Assembly (NCBI RefSeq): GCF_009708175.1
Contig: NZ_WMBB01000004.1
Span: 310,001-374,000 of the forward strand
Direction: 5' to 3'
Length of the DNA: 64,000 nucleotides
Source of the DNA: Nocardia aurantiaca
Lineage (GTDB): Bacteria; Actinomycetota; Actinomycetes; Mycobacteriales; Mycobacteriaceae
In this document: positions 8,033 through 16,743 of the stretch, in pieces
Position numbering within the stretch: position 1 is the stretch's first letter
Layout of the letters: every line of letters starts with the position of its first letter
Notes under the pieces: generated by a model
Seen by the model: the letters and a program-made list of their open reading frames with translations, nothing else
What the model was told of the DNA's origin: nothing
The model's database searches: none
Position numbers and translations under genes: made by a program

Positions 8033-9052
8033 ATGAGTAAGTTGTCGCATGTCGACCGTGAGGGGCGCGCCCGCATGGTCGATGTGAGCGCCAAAGCCGA
8101 CACCGCGCGCACCGCGGTCGCCGCGGGTGAACTGCACACCACCGCCGAGGTCATCCGGCTGGTCCGGGCCGACGACATGCCCAAGGCCGACGTGCTCAGC
8201 ACCGCGCGCATCGCCGGGATCAATGGTGCGAAGAAGACCTCCGAACTGATTCCACTGTGCCATCAGCTGGCGCTGTCGTCGGTGCACGTGAGCTTCGACT
8301 TCACCGACACCACCATCACCATCGAGGCGACCGCCAAGACCAAGGGCCCGACCGGCGTCGAGATGGAGGCGCTGACCGCGGTCGCGGTCGCGGGACTCAC
8401 GCTGCACGACATGGTGAAGGCGGTGGACCCGGCTGCCACCTTGAACGGAGTGCGGCTGATCACCAAAGAGGGTGGGAAGCACGGACATTGGGTGCGGCCG
8501 GAAGCCGAGAAGCACGGTGGGCACCATCGCGAGAAGCACGAGAAGGCCACTGCCGCAACGGCTCCGCTCGCCGGCACGGGCCGGACCGCCACCGTCGTGG
8601 TGGCCTCGACCGGCGTCGCCGCCGGAACCCGTCTGGACACCACCGGCCCGATCATCGCCGAATGGCTTGATGCACAGGGTTTCGCGGTGCGCGGCCCGCT
8701 GGTCTTCGCGGACACGGATATCGCCTTCGGCCTCGAGGATGCCCTGTCCACCGAGCCGAACCTGATCATCAGCACCGGCGGCACCGGCGCCTCCCCCACC
8801 GACGCCACCCCGGAAGCCACACTCGCCCTCCTCGATCGGGAACTCCCCGGGGTCGCCGATGCCATCCGCCAGGCGGGCACCGCCAAGTTTCCGCTCGCGG
8901 CGCTGAGCCGGGGCGTGGCGGGCCTGTCCGGGCGCACCGTGATCGTCAATCTGCCCGGTTCGCCGGGCGGGGTGAAGGACGGCATGGCCGTACTGACACC
9001 GCTTCTCGAACATCTGCTGGCCCAGGTGGCCGGAGGAGGCGACCATGACTGA
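8033..9052 (+). CDS. moaCB: MoaC-MoaB/Mog fusion protein
   Basis: Bifunctional molybdenum cofactor protein of 339 residues. Residues about 1-160 are cyclic pyranopterin monophosphate synthase MoaC (MSKLSHVDREGRARMVDVS, PLCHQLALSSV, TGVEMEALTAV). A His/Lys-rich linker (about 155-170, GGHHREKHEKA) joins it to a MoaB/MogA domain (GTGRTATVVVAS, ISTGGTGASPTDATPE, LPGSPGGVKDGM) that adenylylates molybdopterin. So one polypeptide covers a first and a late pathway step. The ATG at 8033 has AAGG 8 nt upstream; a GTG at 8024 is less likely. It overlaps moaE by 8 nt. Such fusions are known in actinobacteria. Confidence 0.93.
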   Translation: MSKLSHVDREGRARMVDVSAKADTARTAVAAGELHTTAEVIRLVRADDMPKADVLSTARIAGINGAKKTSELIPLCHQLALSSVHVSFDFTDTTITIEATAKTKGPTGVEMEALTAVAVAGLTLHDMVKAVDPAATLNGVRLITKEGGKHGHWVRPEAEKHGGHHREKHEKATAATAPLAGTGRTATVVVASTGVAAGTRLDTTGPIIAEWLDAQGFAVRGPLVFADTDIAFGLEDALSTEPNLIISTGGTGASPTDATPEATLALLDRELPGVADAIRQAGTAKFPLAALSRGVAGLSGRTVIVNLPGSPGGVKDGMAVLTPLLEHLLAQVAGGGDHD

Positions 9053-9464
9053 GCTCCTGGCCCGGATCAGCGATCAGCCCCTGGATCCGGCCGAGGCGGA
9101 GAAGGCGGTGAGCGGACCCCGGTACGGCGGCATCGTGGTGTTCACCGGCAAGGTGCGCGATCACGATGGCGGGCAATCGGTGTCGTCACTGGAGTACTCG
9201 GCGCATCCGCAGGCCGAGCAGTTCCTCCGGAAGGTGTGCACGGACGTCGCCGACTCCAGCGGACTGCCGGTGGCGGCGGTGCACCGCATCGGCTCACTGA
9301 CCATCGGCGATCTCGCGATCGTCGTGGCGGTCGCCGCCCCGCATCGCGCCGAAGCCTTCACCGCCTGCGCCGAACTCGTGGACCGCATCAAGCATGAGGT
9401 CCCGATCTGGAAGCGTCAGATGTTCGCCGACGGACTCTCGGAATGGGTCAACGCCTGCGGATAG
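9045..9464 (+). CDS. moaE: MoaE, molybdopterin synthase catalytic subunit
   Basis: Catalytic half of molybdopterin synthase, pairing with thiocarboxylated MoaD. The 139-residue protein has GIVVFTGKVRDHDGG near the N-terminus, the central LEYSAHPQAE, and the active-site lysines in IKHEVPIWKRQMFADG. The start overlaps the moaCB stop by 8 nt, giving translational coupling. Typical length; last gene of the block. Confidence 0.94.
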   Translation: MTELLARISDQPLDPAEAEKAVSGPRYGGIVVFTGKVRDHDGGQSVSSLEYSAHPQAEQFLRKVCTDVADSSGLPVAAVHRIGSLTIGDLAIVVAVAAPHRAEAFTACAELVDRIKHEVPIWKRQMFADGLSEWVNACG

Positions 9465-9599
9465 GCCAACCCCGCAGTTGTCCGATTCGCTCGAATGTCG
9501 CGGATCGCCGAGGACAGTTTTCGTATTCGGAACCAGCGTGCGCGGCGGCTCCCGTACGCCACAGTGGGGCACAGTGATCAGCGACCACGGGAGGCGACC

Positions 9600-10520
9600 A
9601 TGAGCGAAGCCGACGGCCGGATCGTGCTCGGCCCGCACCAGTACGGGAAAGCCGAGAACCGGGTGGTGCGCATCTACCGCGACACCGCTCGGCACGAGAT
9701 CCGGGACCTCAACGTGTCCTCGTGTCTGCGCGGCGCGTTCGATGACGCGCACACCATGGGTGATCAGGGCGCGGTGCTGCCCACCGATTCGCAGAAGCAG
9801 ACCATCTACACCTATGCCAAGAGCCACGGCGACGGGAGCATCGAGGACTACGGGCTGGCACTGGCCCGGCATTTCGTCGATGACATCGCGCCGGTGGATT
9901 CGGCGCGCATCGAGATCGAAGAGTATGCGTGGCAACGGGTTCCGGTCGGCGGCAGCGGGCACGATCACACCTGGACGCGGGTGGGACCGGAGGTGCGGAT
10001 CGCGGCGATCACCGTCGGCGGCAGCGGTGCGGATCGCCGTGAATGGGTGATCGGCGGCGTCAAGGACCTGGTGATTCTCAAATCCACCGGTTCGGAATTC
10101 GCGGGCTTCCTCACCGACCCGTTCACGGTCCTCGAACCGGCCTACGATCGGATCCTGGCCACCAGTCTGGCCGCTCGCTGGCGCTTCGCCTCCCCGCCCG
10201 GCGACTGGGATGCCGCCTACCACGGTATCCGCGCCGCCATGGTGGAGACGTTCGCGACGCTGCACTCGAAAGCCTTGCAGCAGACGCTGTTCGAGATGGG
10301 CCGGGCCGCGCTGGAAGGGTATCCGTGCCTGGCGGAGATCCGCCTGTCGGCGCCCAACAAGCACCACTTCGCCTATGACACAGACCGTTTCGGAGTCCCG
10401 AACAGGGGCGAGGTCTTCCACGCCGACGATCGCCCCTACGGCCTGATCCAGGCCGTGGTGCTGCGCGAGGGCGCACCGGATGCCGGAACCGCCTGGAACC
10501 CCTATACCGGCGCGGTCTGA
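9600..10520 (+). CDS. uox: Urate oxidase (uricase)
   Basis: Cofactor-free oxidase that turns urate into 5-hydroxyisourate, the entry to ureide breakdown of purines. The 306-residue protein has two T-fold halves: GPHQYGKAENRVVRIYRD and TDSQKQTIYTYAKSHGDGSIEDYGLALARHF (urate-binding segments), then LKSTGSEFAGFLTDPFT and the C-terminal PNKHHFAYDTDRFG signature. GGGAGG precedes the ATG at 9600. It is convergent with, and overlaps by 19 bp, a PucR-type regulator, the usual regulator class for purine catabolism. Hydroxyisourate hydrolase and OHCU decarboxylase are not adjacent. Confidence 0.94.
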   Translation: MSEADGRIVLGPHQYGKAENRVVRIYRDTARHEIRDLNVSSCLRGAFDDAHTMGDQGAVLPTDSQKQTIYTYAKSHGDGSIEDYGLALARHFVDDIAPVDSARIEIEEYAWQRVPVGGSGHDHTWTRVGPEVRIAAITVGGSGADRREWVIGGVKDLVILKSTGSEFAGFLTDPFTVLEPAYDRILATSLAARWRFASPPGDWDAAYHGIRAAMVETFATLHSKALQQTLFEMGRAALEGYPCLAEIRLSAPNKHHFAYDTDRFGVPNRGEVFHADDRPYGLIQAVVLREGAPDAGTAWNPYTGAV

Positions 10521-12121
10521 CCGCCCAGCGTCCGCACCGCCAGGTACAGGTCCAGCCGATCGTCGAGCCGGCCGAGATCGCGCCCGGTCAGCTCCTCGAT
10601 CCGGCCGATGCGATAGCGAACGGTATTGAGATGCAGATGCATTCGATCCGCCGCCTGCCGCCAGGAGCCCTCGCATCCGAGAAAAATCGCCAGCGTCTCC
10701 AGCAATCCGGCCCCGTGCCGCCGGTCGTACTCCAGCACCGGCCCCAGCACCCGCTCGGCGAAACGCCGCTGGAGTCCACCGGGCACCGTGGTGAACAGGC
10801 CGACCGCGGAGTCGATGTCAGCCGCGCGCAGGCTGAGGGGAGCAGCGTCGTCACGGGCCGCGGTGGAAGCCGCGGCCGCCGCTGCGATCGCGCCCGCCAG
10901 GGTCTCCTCCGGGTGCCGGGCGCTCACGCCGATCGCGAGTCGAATACCGGTGAGAACGGGCATGATTCGCCCGAGTCGTCGCCGAATCGCGGTGGCGACC
11001 TCGTCCTGGCCGCCCGAGGTCACGCCCACGACCCGTCCCTCCCGGTCCAACGAGGTGACCAGGTCCGGGAGCACGTCGTGCAGCGCGCTTCGCACAGCCG
11101 CCAGCCCGGCGGCGGAATCCACCCGACCCGCGACCCGGTTCGGGGCCGCGGACTCCGGGCCGGGGGCCGGCGCGCTCGCCCGTTCGCTCGAGCCCGGGGG
11201 ACCGCCGGGCAGCGGTCGGTGCGTCAGCGCATCCGGGACCGGCTCGATACCGGTCCCGGCCTCGGTCGCGTGGACTTCGCAGACGATCGCCGCTTCCAGC
11301 CTGCTCGGTTGCTCGGTGAACGGCACCGGGAAGCGGTCGGCCAGCTCCCAGTCCAGATGCTGCCGGTCGGCGCGGCGCTGGCGGTACAGCTCCGCCACGG
11401 CCGCCAGGTCCGCGCCGAAGGGATCGCGCTCGGGGGCCGACGGGCGGATCACCAGGTACCAGGCGGTGACTCGATCGCCCGCGCCCACCTGGAGCACTCG
11501 CATCGCGCCGGTGGCGACGGCGGGCAGACGTGGCGCCGTGAGCGCGGTGGCGAGGATCCGGTCGACGTCCGCCTCGACCAGGTCGGCTGTTCCGGCGATG
11601 ACCGTGCCCGTGGCGGTCAGCAGCCACGCCGAAACATGCTGCTCCGCCGCGAAATCCGCGACCAGCGTCTCGATCGCGGCCCCGGCGGCGACCGCGGTCA
11701 GCAGTCGTCGCTGACTGTCGGCGCGCGACTGCACCCGCCGCCAGCGCATCTCGGCGGCCTGCTCGGCGAGGTATTCGATGATCCGGCTGAAAGCCACGCT
11801 CTGAGGCACGGACAGCAGCGGCAGCCGGTGTCGGCGGCAGGCCGCGACCACATCCTCGGGCACGTGCCCGTGCAACGCCTGGCCGGCCACCACTCCGACG
11901 ACCCCGGCTCCCGCCAGCAGGCCCACATAGCGATCCGAATCGGCGGCCTGCTGACGCCACACCAATCCAGTGCACACCAGCGCGCCCGGCGTCACGAACG
12001 GCCGGGGGTCGGGCATGTCGGTCGCGCAGACCCTGGCGACCGGACGATCCAGCTCCCCCGTATCCCCGTGCAGCAACCGCATACGCAGCTGTGGCGCATC
12101 GAGAACGTCGCGCACTCGCAC
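10502..12121 (-). CDS. PucR family transcriptional regulator
   Basis: Purine-catabolism-type regulator of 539 residues. The N-terminal PucR domain (about 5-125: VRDVLDAPQLRMRLLHGD through HRLPLLSVP) probably senses a purine metabolite. A long variable middle contains a Pro/Ala-rich linker near residues 290-320. The C-terminus has the family helix-turn-helix: LETLAIFLGCEGSWRQAADRMHLHLNTVRYRIGRIEEL (about 475-515). It starts at a GTG with GGGAGG 7 nt upstream. The 19-bp convergent overlap with uricase suggests, but does not prove, that it controls that gene; no operator could be picked out. Confidence 0.9.
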   Translation of the reverse strand: MRVRDVLDAPQLRMRLLHGDTGELDRPVARVCATDMPDPRPFVTPGALVCTGLVWRQQAADSDRYVGLLAGAGVVGVVAGQALHGHVPEDVVAACRRHRLPLLSVPQSVAFSRIIEYLAEQAAEMRWRRVQSRADSQRRLLTAVAAGAAIETLVADFAAEQHVSAWLLTATGTVIAGTADLVEADVDRILATALTAPRLPAVATGAMRVLQVGAGDRVTAWYLVIRPSAPERDPFGADLAAVAELYRQRRADRQHLDWELADRFPVPFTEQPSRLEAAIVCEVHATEAGTGIEPVPDALTHRPLPGGPPGSSERASAPAPGPESAAPNRVAGRVDSAAGLAAVRSALHDVLPDLVTSLDREGRVVGVTSGGQDEVATAIRRRLGRIMPVLTGIRLAIGVSARHPEETLAGAIAAAAAASTAARDDAAPLSLRAADIDSAVGLFTTVPGGLQRRFAERVLGPVLEYDRRHGAGLLETLAIFLGCEGSWRQAADRMHLHLNTVRYRIGRIEELTGRDLGRLDDRLDLYLAVRTLGGQTAPV

Positions 12122-12251
12122 GGCGCACCTCCCGTGGTCGGTCCGGATAGTCCGTCACGGTAGATCTCGGGTATTTCCCCGCGGTTTCTGTCGAATCAAA
12201 CTCGGCATCCATGCCGCGGTGGCCGCGGGCCCGATCGGTAGGGTGGTCGCC

Positions 12252-13343
12252 GTGAGCCGCCGTATTCCAGTCCTGATCGTGGCCGGATTCCTCGGGGTCG
12301 GGAAGACGACGCTGCTCAACCGATTGCTGCGGACCCGGAACACGCGGATCGGGGTGGTGGTCAACGACTTCGGCGCGGTCAATATCGATGCCATGCTGGT
12401 GGCCGGGCAGGTCGACGCCATGGTCTCGCTCGGCAACGGATGTGTGTGCTGTGCGGTGGACGTGAGCGAACTGGACGAGTTGTTCGACCGGCTGGCGCAT
12501 CCCCGGCACAAGATCGACGTGATCGTGGTGGAGGCCAGCGGGCTGGCGGAGCCGCGCAATCTGATTCGCATGGTGGTGAACAGCGACAATCCGCGCATCC
12601 GCTACGGCGGACTGGTCGAGGTGGTCGATGCCGAGCACTTCTCCGAAAGCCGCGCGCTGCACCCGGAACTCGCGACGCACCTGCACATGGCGGACCTGGT
12701 GGTGCTGAACAAGGCCGACCGCGTCGACCCCGATGCCCTGGAACGGCTCCGGTCGGAGATCGCCGAACTGGTCGACCCGGTCCCGGTGTATCCGACCAGC
12801 CACGGACGCATCGACCCGGGCCTGCTGTTCGACGTGCCTACCCGTGCGCCACACGAACCCCGGGTCGGCGAGCAGCTCAGCTTCGACGAACTACTGCTCG
12901 ACGCGGACGCGCCGCATGAGCACGGCGACCACTGTCACGACGGCGATTGCCACGGCCACCGCCACCTGCACGACGCCTACGACAGCGTCTGCTTCACCTC
13001 CGACACGGACCTCAACCCGCGCGAACTCATTGCGCTACTGGAGGATCCGCCCGCCGGGCTGTTCCGCGCCAAGGGCGTGCTGGCCTTCGCCGTCCCCGAC
13101 GACCCGCGAAAGTTCGTGCTGCACATGGTCGGCCGCCACATCACCATCGAGCCCACCATGTGGTCCCGCCATGAGCCCCGCGTCAGCAACCTGGTTTTCA
13201 TCGGCTCCGGCCTCGACGAGACCGCTGTCACCGACCGCCTCCGCGCCACCGCCCATCCGGCCGGCGACCCCCTCGACGACCACGCTCTCCTTCCCGTCTG
13301 GCGCTATGTCGCCGACCACCACGCGCATGTCGGCGAGGGCTGA
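12252..13343 (+). CDS. COG0523 (CobW/ZNG-type) GTPase metallochaperone
   Basis: G3E-family P-loop GTPase of 363 residues, probably a metal chaperone, most often for zinc in this family. Visible motifs are the Walker A GFLGVGKT (residues 12-19), the metal-binding GNGCVCC (CxCC at 64-67), EASGLAEP, and the guanine-specificity LNKAD. A His/Cys-rich stretch (HEHGDHCHDGDCHGHRHLH, about residues 220-238) adds a likely metal-binding loop before the CobW C-terminal domain. The GTG at 12252 is the probable start. No Zur box was recognised upstream. The 3' end is overlapped antisense by a convergent hypothetical gene. It is not beside cobalamin genes, so a B12 role is unlikely. Confidence 0.9.
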   Translation: MSRRIPVLIVAGFLGVGKTTLLNRLLRTRNTRIGVVVNDFGAVNIDAMLVAGQVDAMVSLGNGCVCCAVDVSELDELFDRLAHPRHKIDVIVVEASGLAEPRNLIRMVVNSDNPRIRYGGLVEVVDAEHFSESRALHPELATHLHMADLVVLNKADRVDPDALERLRSEIAELVDPVPVYPTSHGRIDPGLLFDVPTRAPHEPRVGEQLSFDELLLDADAPHEHGDHCHDGDCHGHRHLHDAYDSVCFTSDTDLNPRELIALLEDPPAGLFRAKGVLAFAVPDDPRKFVLHMVGRHITIEPTMWSRHEPRVSNLVFIGSGLDETAVTDRLRATAHPAGDPLDDHALLPVWRYVADHHAHVGEG

Positions 13344-13898
13344 TTCGGCCTCGAGTTCCGCCCGCAGCTTTGCGACCTCGGCAGCGAGCTCGTCGCGCAT
13401 CTGCTCGCGTTCGGCGAGGGCGGCCCGCATGGTCTCGACGCTGTCGTTCATTGCGGCCAGCCGCTGGCCGGCGCCCTCGAGCAGCCACTCGACCACGTCC
13501 CGCCGCCCGACGGCCGCGCTCGCCTCCCGCACCCACCCGACCACGTAGTCGACCCATTCCTGCTGCTTCGGCATGTCCCTGGGCGCGTCCCACCCCCGGC
13601 GCTGGGCGGCCTTGGTCGACAGCACCAGCTCGGCCCGCTTCCCCCGCCCGGGCGAGTTCAGTTCCGCCAGGGCGAGTTTCCCGGCGCTGGTCACCACCGC
13701 GGTGAACCGGTACTTCCCCGCCAGATGCATGCGCAACTCGGCGGTCCCCCGCCCATCGGAATCCATGGCCCCCAGCCACGGCCCCTCCGCCGCCTCGATG
13801 ATGGACGCCAGGACTTCCAGCTGCCCCACACCGCGCCGCAACCGCGCCGCGGCCGTCCGCAGCGCCCCGGGCGTGGCCGTCATCTGATCCCAATGCAT
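13035..13898 (-). CDS. Hypothetical protein with coiled-coil segment
   Basis: Unknown protein of up to 287 residues. The N-terminal ~190 residues look genuinely coding (MHWDQMTATPGALRTAAARL, WLGAMDSDGRGTAELRMHLAGKYRF, YVVGWVREASAAVGRRDVVEWL), followed by a heptad-like stretch MRAALAEREQMRDELAAEVAKLRAELEAE (about 155-183). The frame has no stop until 13035 and so runs about 309 bp antisense through the end of the COG0523 gene. That C-terminal part is rich in Gly/Ala/Val and may be an artefact of a lost stop codon. No Shine-Dalgarno is clear. No family was recognised. Confidence 0.6.
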   Translation of the reverse strand: MHWDQMTATPGALRTAAARLRRGVGQLEVLASIIEAAEGPWLGAMDSDGRGTAELRMHLAGKYRFTAVVTSAGKLALAELNSPGRGKRAELVLSTKAAQRRGWDAPRDMPKQQEWVDYVVGWVREASAAVGRRDVVEWLLEGAGQRLAAMNDSVETMRAALAEREQMRDELAAEVAKLRAELEAESALADMRVVVGDIAPDGKESVVVEGVAGRMGGGAEAVGDSGLVEAGADENQVADAGLMAGPHGGLDGDVAADHVQHELSRVVGDGEGQHALGAEQPGGRILQ

Positions 13899-14032
13899 GC
13901 CCCGAACATAGCCCCGCCGCCCTGCCGCGCCGCGCCCGACATGGCCGATGGCCGGTGGCGCCGAGACGCTGCGCGGGCCATCCTGGCCTCGGCGGCCAAC
14001 ACCGCACGCTGCGCTGAGAATCAGCAGCGAAA

Positions 14033-15595
14033 CTACGCTGACCGACCGCGAAGCCTCCGGTAGCAGGCATAGGCCATGGTGAACGCCGCGACTCCGCTCA
14101 GGGACCGACCGGCGCTCACATAGCGGCGACGGCGCGACGCGCGCGCCCGGACCTGCAGACGCTCCTCGGTAAGGTCGGCATAGCGGCCGGGCGACAGGGT
14201 GTCGAAGTATTCGGAGACGAAGTTGTCGGTTCGCCGGACGGGCAGACCCATATCGCTCATCAGCTCGTCGATGTGGTGTATCAGGTACGGGCCGAGGTAG
14301 TAGCCCTCCGACCGCGCGGGCATGACCTCGCCCAGCCACGCTCCGACACGGGCTATCTCACTGTGCATATCGTCGACGCCCGGCAGGTCGAGTTCGCCCA
14401 GGAAATGCTGGGACAGCCAGTGCGCGGAGATCTCCGCGCTGAGCTGGCAGGCGTCCGAGGAGCCGTACCCGATGAACCCGAGCCGCGGCAGCGTCGGCGG
14501 CAGGATGTGGCGGTAGAGCTGGAACCGGCCGTCGCCCCGGACGGTCTTCTCCAGTTCCGGCGCGAGGAATTCCAGCTCCTGTCGCCAACCGGTGGCGAAG
14601 ACGACGATATCGGCGTCGAGCCTGTCGCCACCGGCCAGTTCGATCGTGGTTCCCCCGGGGAAGGCCGTGATGCTGTCCCGCCGCAGGGCGATCCGCCCGC
14701 GCCGGGCCATTCGGAAGAACTCGTCGCTGACACCGAGACTCTCGATCCCCGCGGGCAGCGGCGCGTCGGGAACCATGACCTTGGGTGACCGCAGTGCGAA
14801 TCGCATAGAGGCCGAGACCGCCCGCCAATACCGTTCGGTCAACTTCCGTCCGGGCCCGTGCAGGAACCGCTCGATCCGGCTCTGCCGGTGATACCGGAAG
14901 AAGGATTCGGTGAAGCGGTTCAGGATGATCCGATCCGACGGCGTGCCGCCCGGCAGGAACCGCGGCAGCATGGGATGGGCCCTGCGGAACACCAGCGTGC
15001 ATTCGCGCGCGTGCTCGCCCGCCCAGGCGGCGCAGTCCAGCGCCGACTTCCCGGCCCCGACCACCACCACCCGCCGCCCCGTGAACAGCGCGGGGTCGGT
15101 GGCCCGGCTGGAATGCAGCAGCCTCCCCCCGAACTCGGTGCCGCCGTCGATGATCGGGAGTCGTGGTGTGGAGAACACACCCGCGCACACCACGACGAAG
15201 TCGAACCGTAGGTCCTCGATCCCCTCGGGGCCGCAGACCCGCAAGTCGAACCCGTTGTCCGCCTCCGACACCCGGGTCACCTCGGTGGAAAGCCGCAGCA
15301 GCGCCGCCAATCCGAACCGCTCCACGTACGAGGCGAGATACTCCCGCACCTGCCCCGCGGTCGGGAACACATCGGCCGACTCCGGATACGGATGGTCAGA
15401 GTACGCGTAGGTGTCGCGGGAGTTGTTGGTACGCAACCCCGGATAGGTCCGCGCCTCGATCCACACGCCACCTGCCGCGGCCTCCTTGTCGAAGACGACC
15501 ACCTCGAATCCGTCATCCCGCAGGACCTTCGCGGTGACCAGCCCCGCGATCCCCGCCCCGATGATCCCGACCCGTTTTCCACCCGCACTCGTCAC
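14033..15595 (-). CDS. Flavin-containing monooxygenase-like protein
   Basis: FAD/NADPH monooxygenase of about 520 residues in the FMO/Baeyer-Villiger superfamily. It has an N-terminal FAD fold (RVGIIGAGIAGLVTAKVL), the NADPH fold (RRVVVVGAGKSALDCAAW, about residue 185), and the ATGW motif (VVFATGWRQE). A C-terminal basic and hydrophobic tail (RASRRRRYVSAG, FTMAYACYRRL) may associate with the membrane. The GTG at 15595 has AGAGGGGAAG 8 nt upstream. It stands alone between an unknown gene and the sulfate transporter operon, so the substrate cannot be inferred. Confidence 0.86.
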   Translation of the reverse strand: MTSAGGKRVGIIGAGIAGLVTAKVLRDDGFEVVVFDKEAAAGGVWIEARTYPGLRTNNSRDTYAYSDHPYPESADVFPTAGQVREYLASYVERFGLAALLRLSTEVTRVSEADNGFDLRVCGPEGIEDLRFDFVVVCAGVFSTPRLPIIDGGTEFGGRLLHSSRATDPALFTGRRVVVVGAGKSALDCAAWAGEHARECTLVFRRAHPMLPRFLPGGTPSDRIILNRFTESFFRYHRQSRIERFLHGPGRKLTERYWRAVSASMRFALRSPKVMVPDAPLPAGIESLGVSDEFFRMARRGRIALRRDSITAFPGGTTIELAGGDRLDADIVVFATGWRQELEFLAPELEKTVRGDGRFQLYRHILPPTLPRLGFIGYGSSDACQLSAEISAHWLSQHFLGELDLPGVDDMHSEIARVGAWLGEVMPARSEGYYLGPYLIHHIDELMSDMGLPVRRTDNFVSEYFDTLSPGRYADLTEERLQVRARASRRRRYVSAGRSLSGVAAFTMAYACYRRLRGRSA

Positions 15596-15629
15596 GTCCG
15601 ATCTTCCCCTCTGGACCCACAAGGCACAG

Positions 15630-15660
15630 CGGGCCTCACGCTACGGCAGCGCGAGGCCCG
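15630..15660 (-). terminator. Hairpin terminator after cysA
   Basis: 8-bp arms CGGGCCTC and GAGGCCCG around 15 nt, 88 bp past the cysA stop and just upstream of the monooxygenase start. Likely ends the sulfate transporter transcript. No U-tract. Confidence 0.5.
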
Positions 15661-15747
15661 GCGTACATGCGTCGGAGCGACTCGCCAATCGGCGAATGAT
15701 CTGGGCGTGTCGTGAGTTCTCGCCGAAATCGCTTAAACGGGACGAAC

Positions 15748-16743
15748 TTACGAGACAGGGAGCTCCGGGATTCGGGTGGCGCGGGCGTACACGGTCTCGC
15801 CCTCGGCCAGGCGCAGCGCCTCGGCGTCGCCGCGGGTCACCTGCGCGGTGAACAGATCGCCGGTCGCGGCATTGCGCAGCTCCACGCGCACCTCGAAGCC
15901 CAGGTGCACGACGCGCTCCACCGTCGCGCGGGTGACACCGGCGGATTCCGCGGTGCCCTCGTGGGCGGCCAACGCCATGCTCGGGTCCCGGCCGACGCGA
16001 ATATCGTGCGGCCGCACCAGATGCCCGTTCAGCTTGGCCACCGCGCCGAGAAACGACATGACGAATTCGTTGGCGGGCCGGTCGTACACGTCCTCCGGGC
16101 TGCCGACCTGTTCGATGCGGCCCTTGTTCATGACCGCGATGCGGTCGGCCACGTCCAGCGCCTCCTCCTGGTCGTGGGTGACCAGCACGGTGGTGACGTG
16201 CACCTCCTCGTGCAGCCGCCGCAGCCAGGTGCGCAGGTCCGCACGAACTTTCGCGTCGAGCGCTCCGAACGGCTCGTCGAGCAGCAGTACCTGCGGGTCC
16301 ACCGCCAGCGCACGGGCCAGCGCCATGCGCTGACGCTGGCCACCCGACAGCTGCGCCGGATACCGGTGCTGGAAGCCGTCCAGACCGACGATCTCGAGCA
16401 GGTCGTCGACCTTCTTCTTGATCTCGCCCTTGGGCCGCTTGCGGATCTTGAGCCCGAAGGCCACATTGTCGCGCACGGTCATGTGCTTGAATGCCGCGTA
16501 GTGCTGGAAGACGAAACCGATATCACGTTTCTGCGGCGAGACATTGGTGACGTCGCGGCCCGCGATGGTGACGACGCCGTTGTCGAGTGTCTCCAGTCCC
16601 GCGATCGAACGCAGCAGCGTCGACTTGCCCGAACCGGACGGACCGAGCAGCGCGGTCAGCTCACCCGAGGGAATGTCGATGCTGACATCGTCGAGAGCGG
16701 CGAACGTGCCGTACCGCTTGTTCGCATTGGTCACGGTGATCAT
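15748..16743 (-). CDS. cysA: Sulfate ABC transporter ATP-binding protein
   Basis: ATPase of the sulfate/thiosulfate importer, acting on the cytoplasmic face with CysT and CysW. The 331-residue protein has Walker [10 protein letters not shown] (about 33-41), the signature LSGGQRQR, Walker [15 protein letters not shown], the switch histidine in [10 protein letters not shown], and a C-terminal TOBE-like regulatory domain. It overlaps cysW by 4 nt. Gene order subI-cysT-cysW-cysA matches the mycobacterial operon. Confidence 0.96.
   Translation of the reverse strand: MITVTNANKRYGTFAALDDVSIDIPSGELTALLGPSGSGKSTLLRSIAGLETLDNGVVTIAGRDVTNVSPQKRDIGFVFQHYAAFKHMTVRDNVAFGLKIRKRPKGEIKKKVDDLLEIVGLDGFQHRYPAQLSGGQRQRMALARALAVDPQVLLLDEPFGALDAKVRADLRTWLRRLHEEVHVTTVLVTHDQEEALDVADRIAVMNKGRIEQVGSPEDVYDRPANEFVMSFLGAVAKLNGHLVRPHDIRVGRDPSMALAAHEGTAESAGVTRATVERVVHLGFEVRVELRNAATGDLFTAQVTRGDAEALRLAEGETVYARATRIPELPVS

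Noticed and set aside
6812..9046. 744-codon minus-strand open frame antisense to moeA and moaCB
   Set aside because: Arg/Gly/His-rich shadow typical of high-GC DNA; the plus-strand genes are unmistakable.
10631..12163. 510-codon plus-strand frame
   Set aside because: Shadow of the pucR-type gene; low-complexity translation without recognisable domains.
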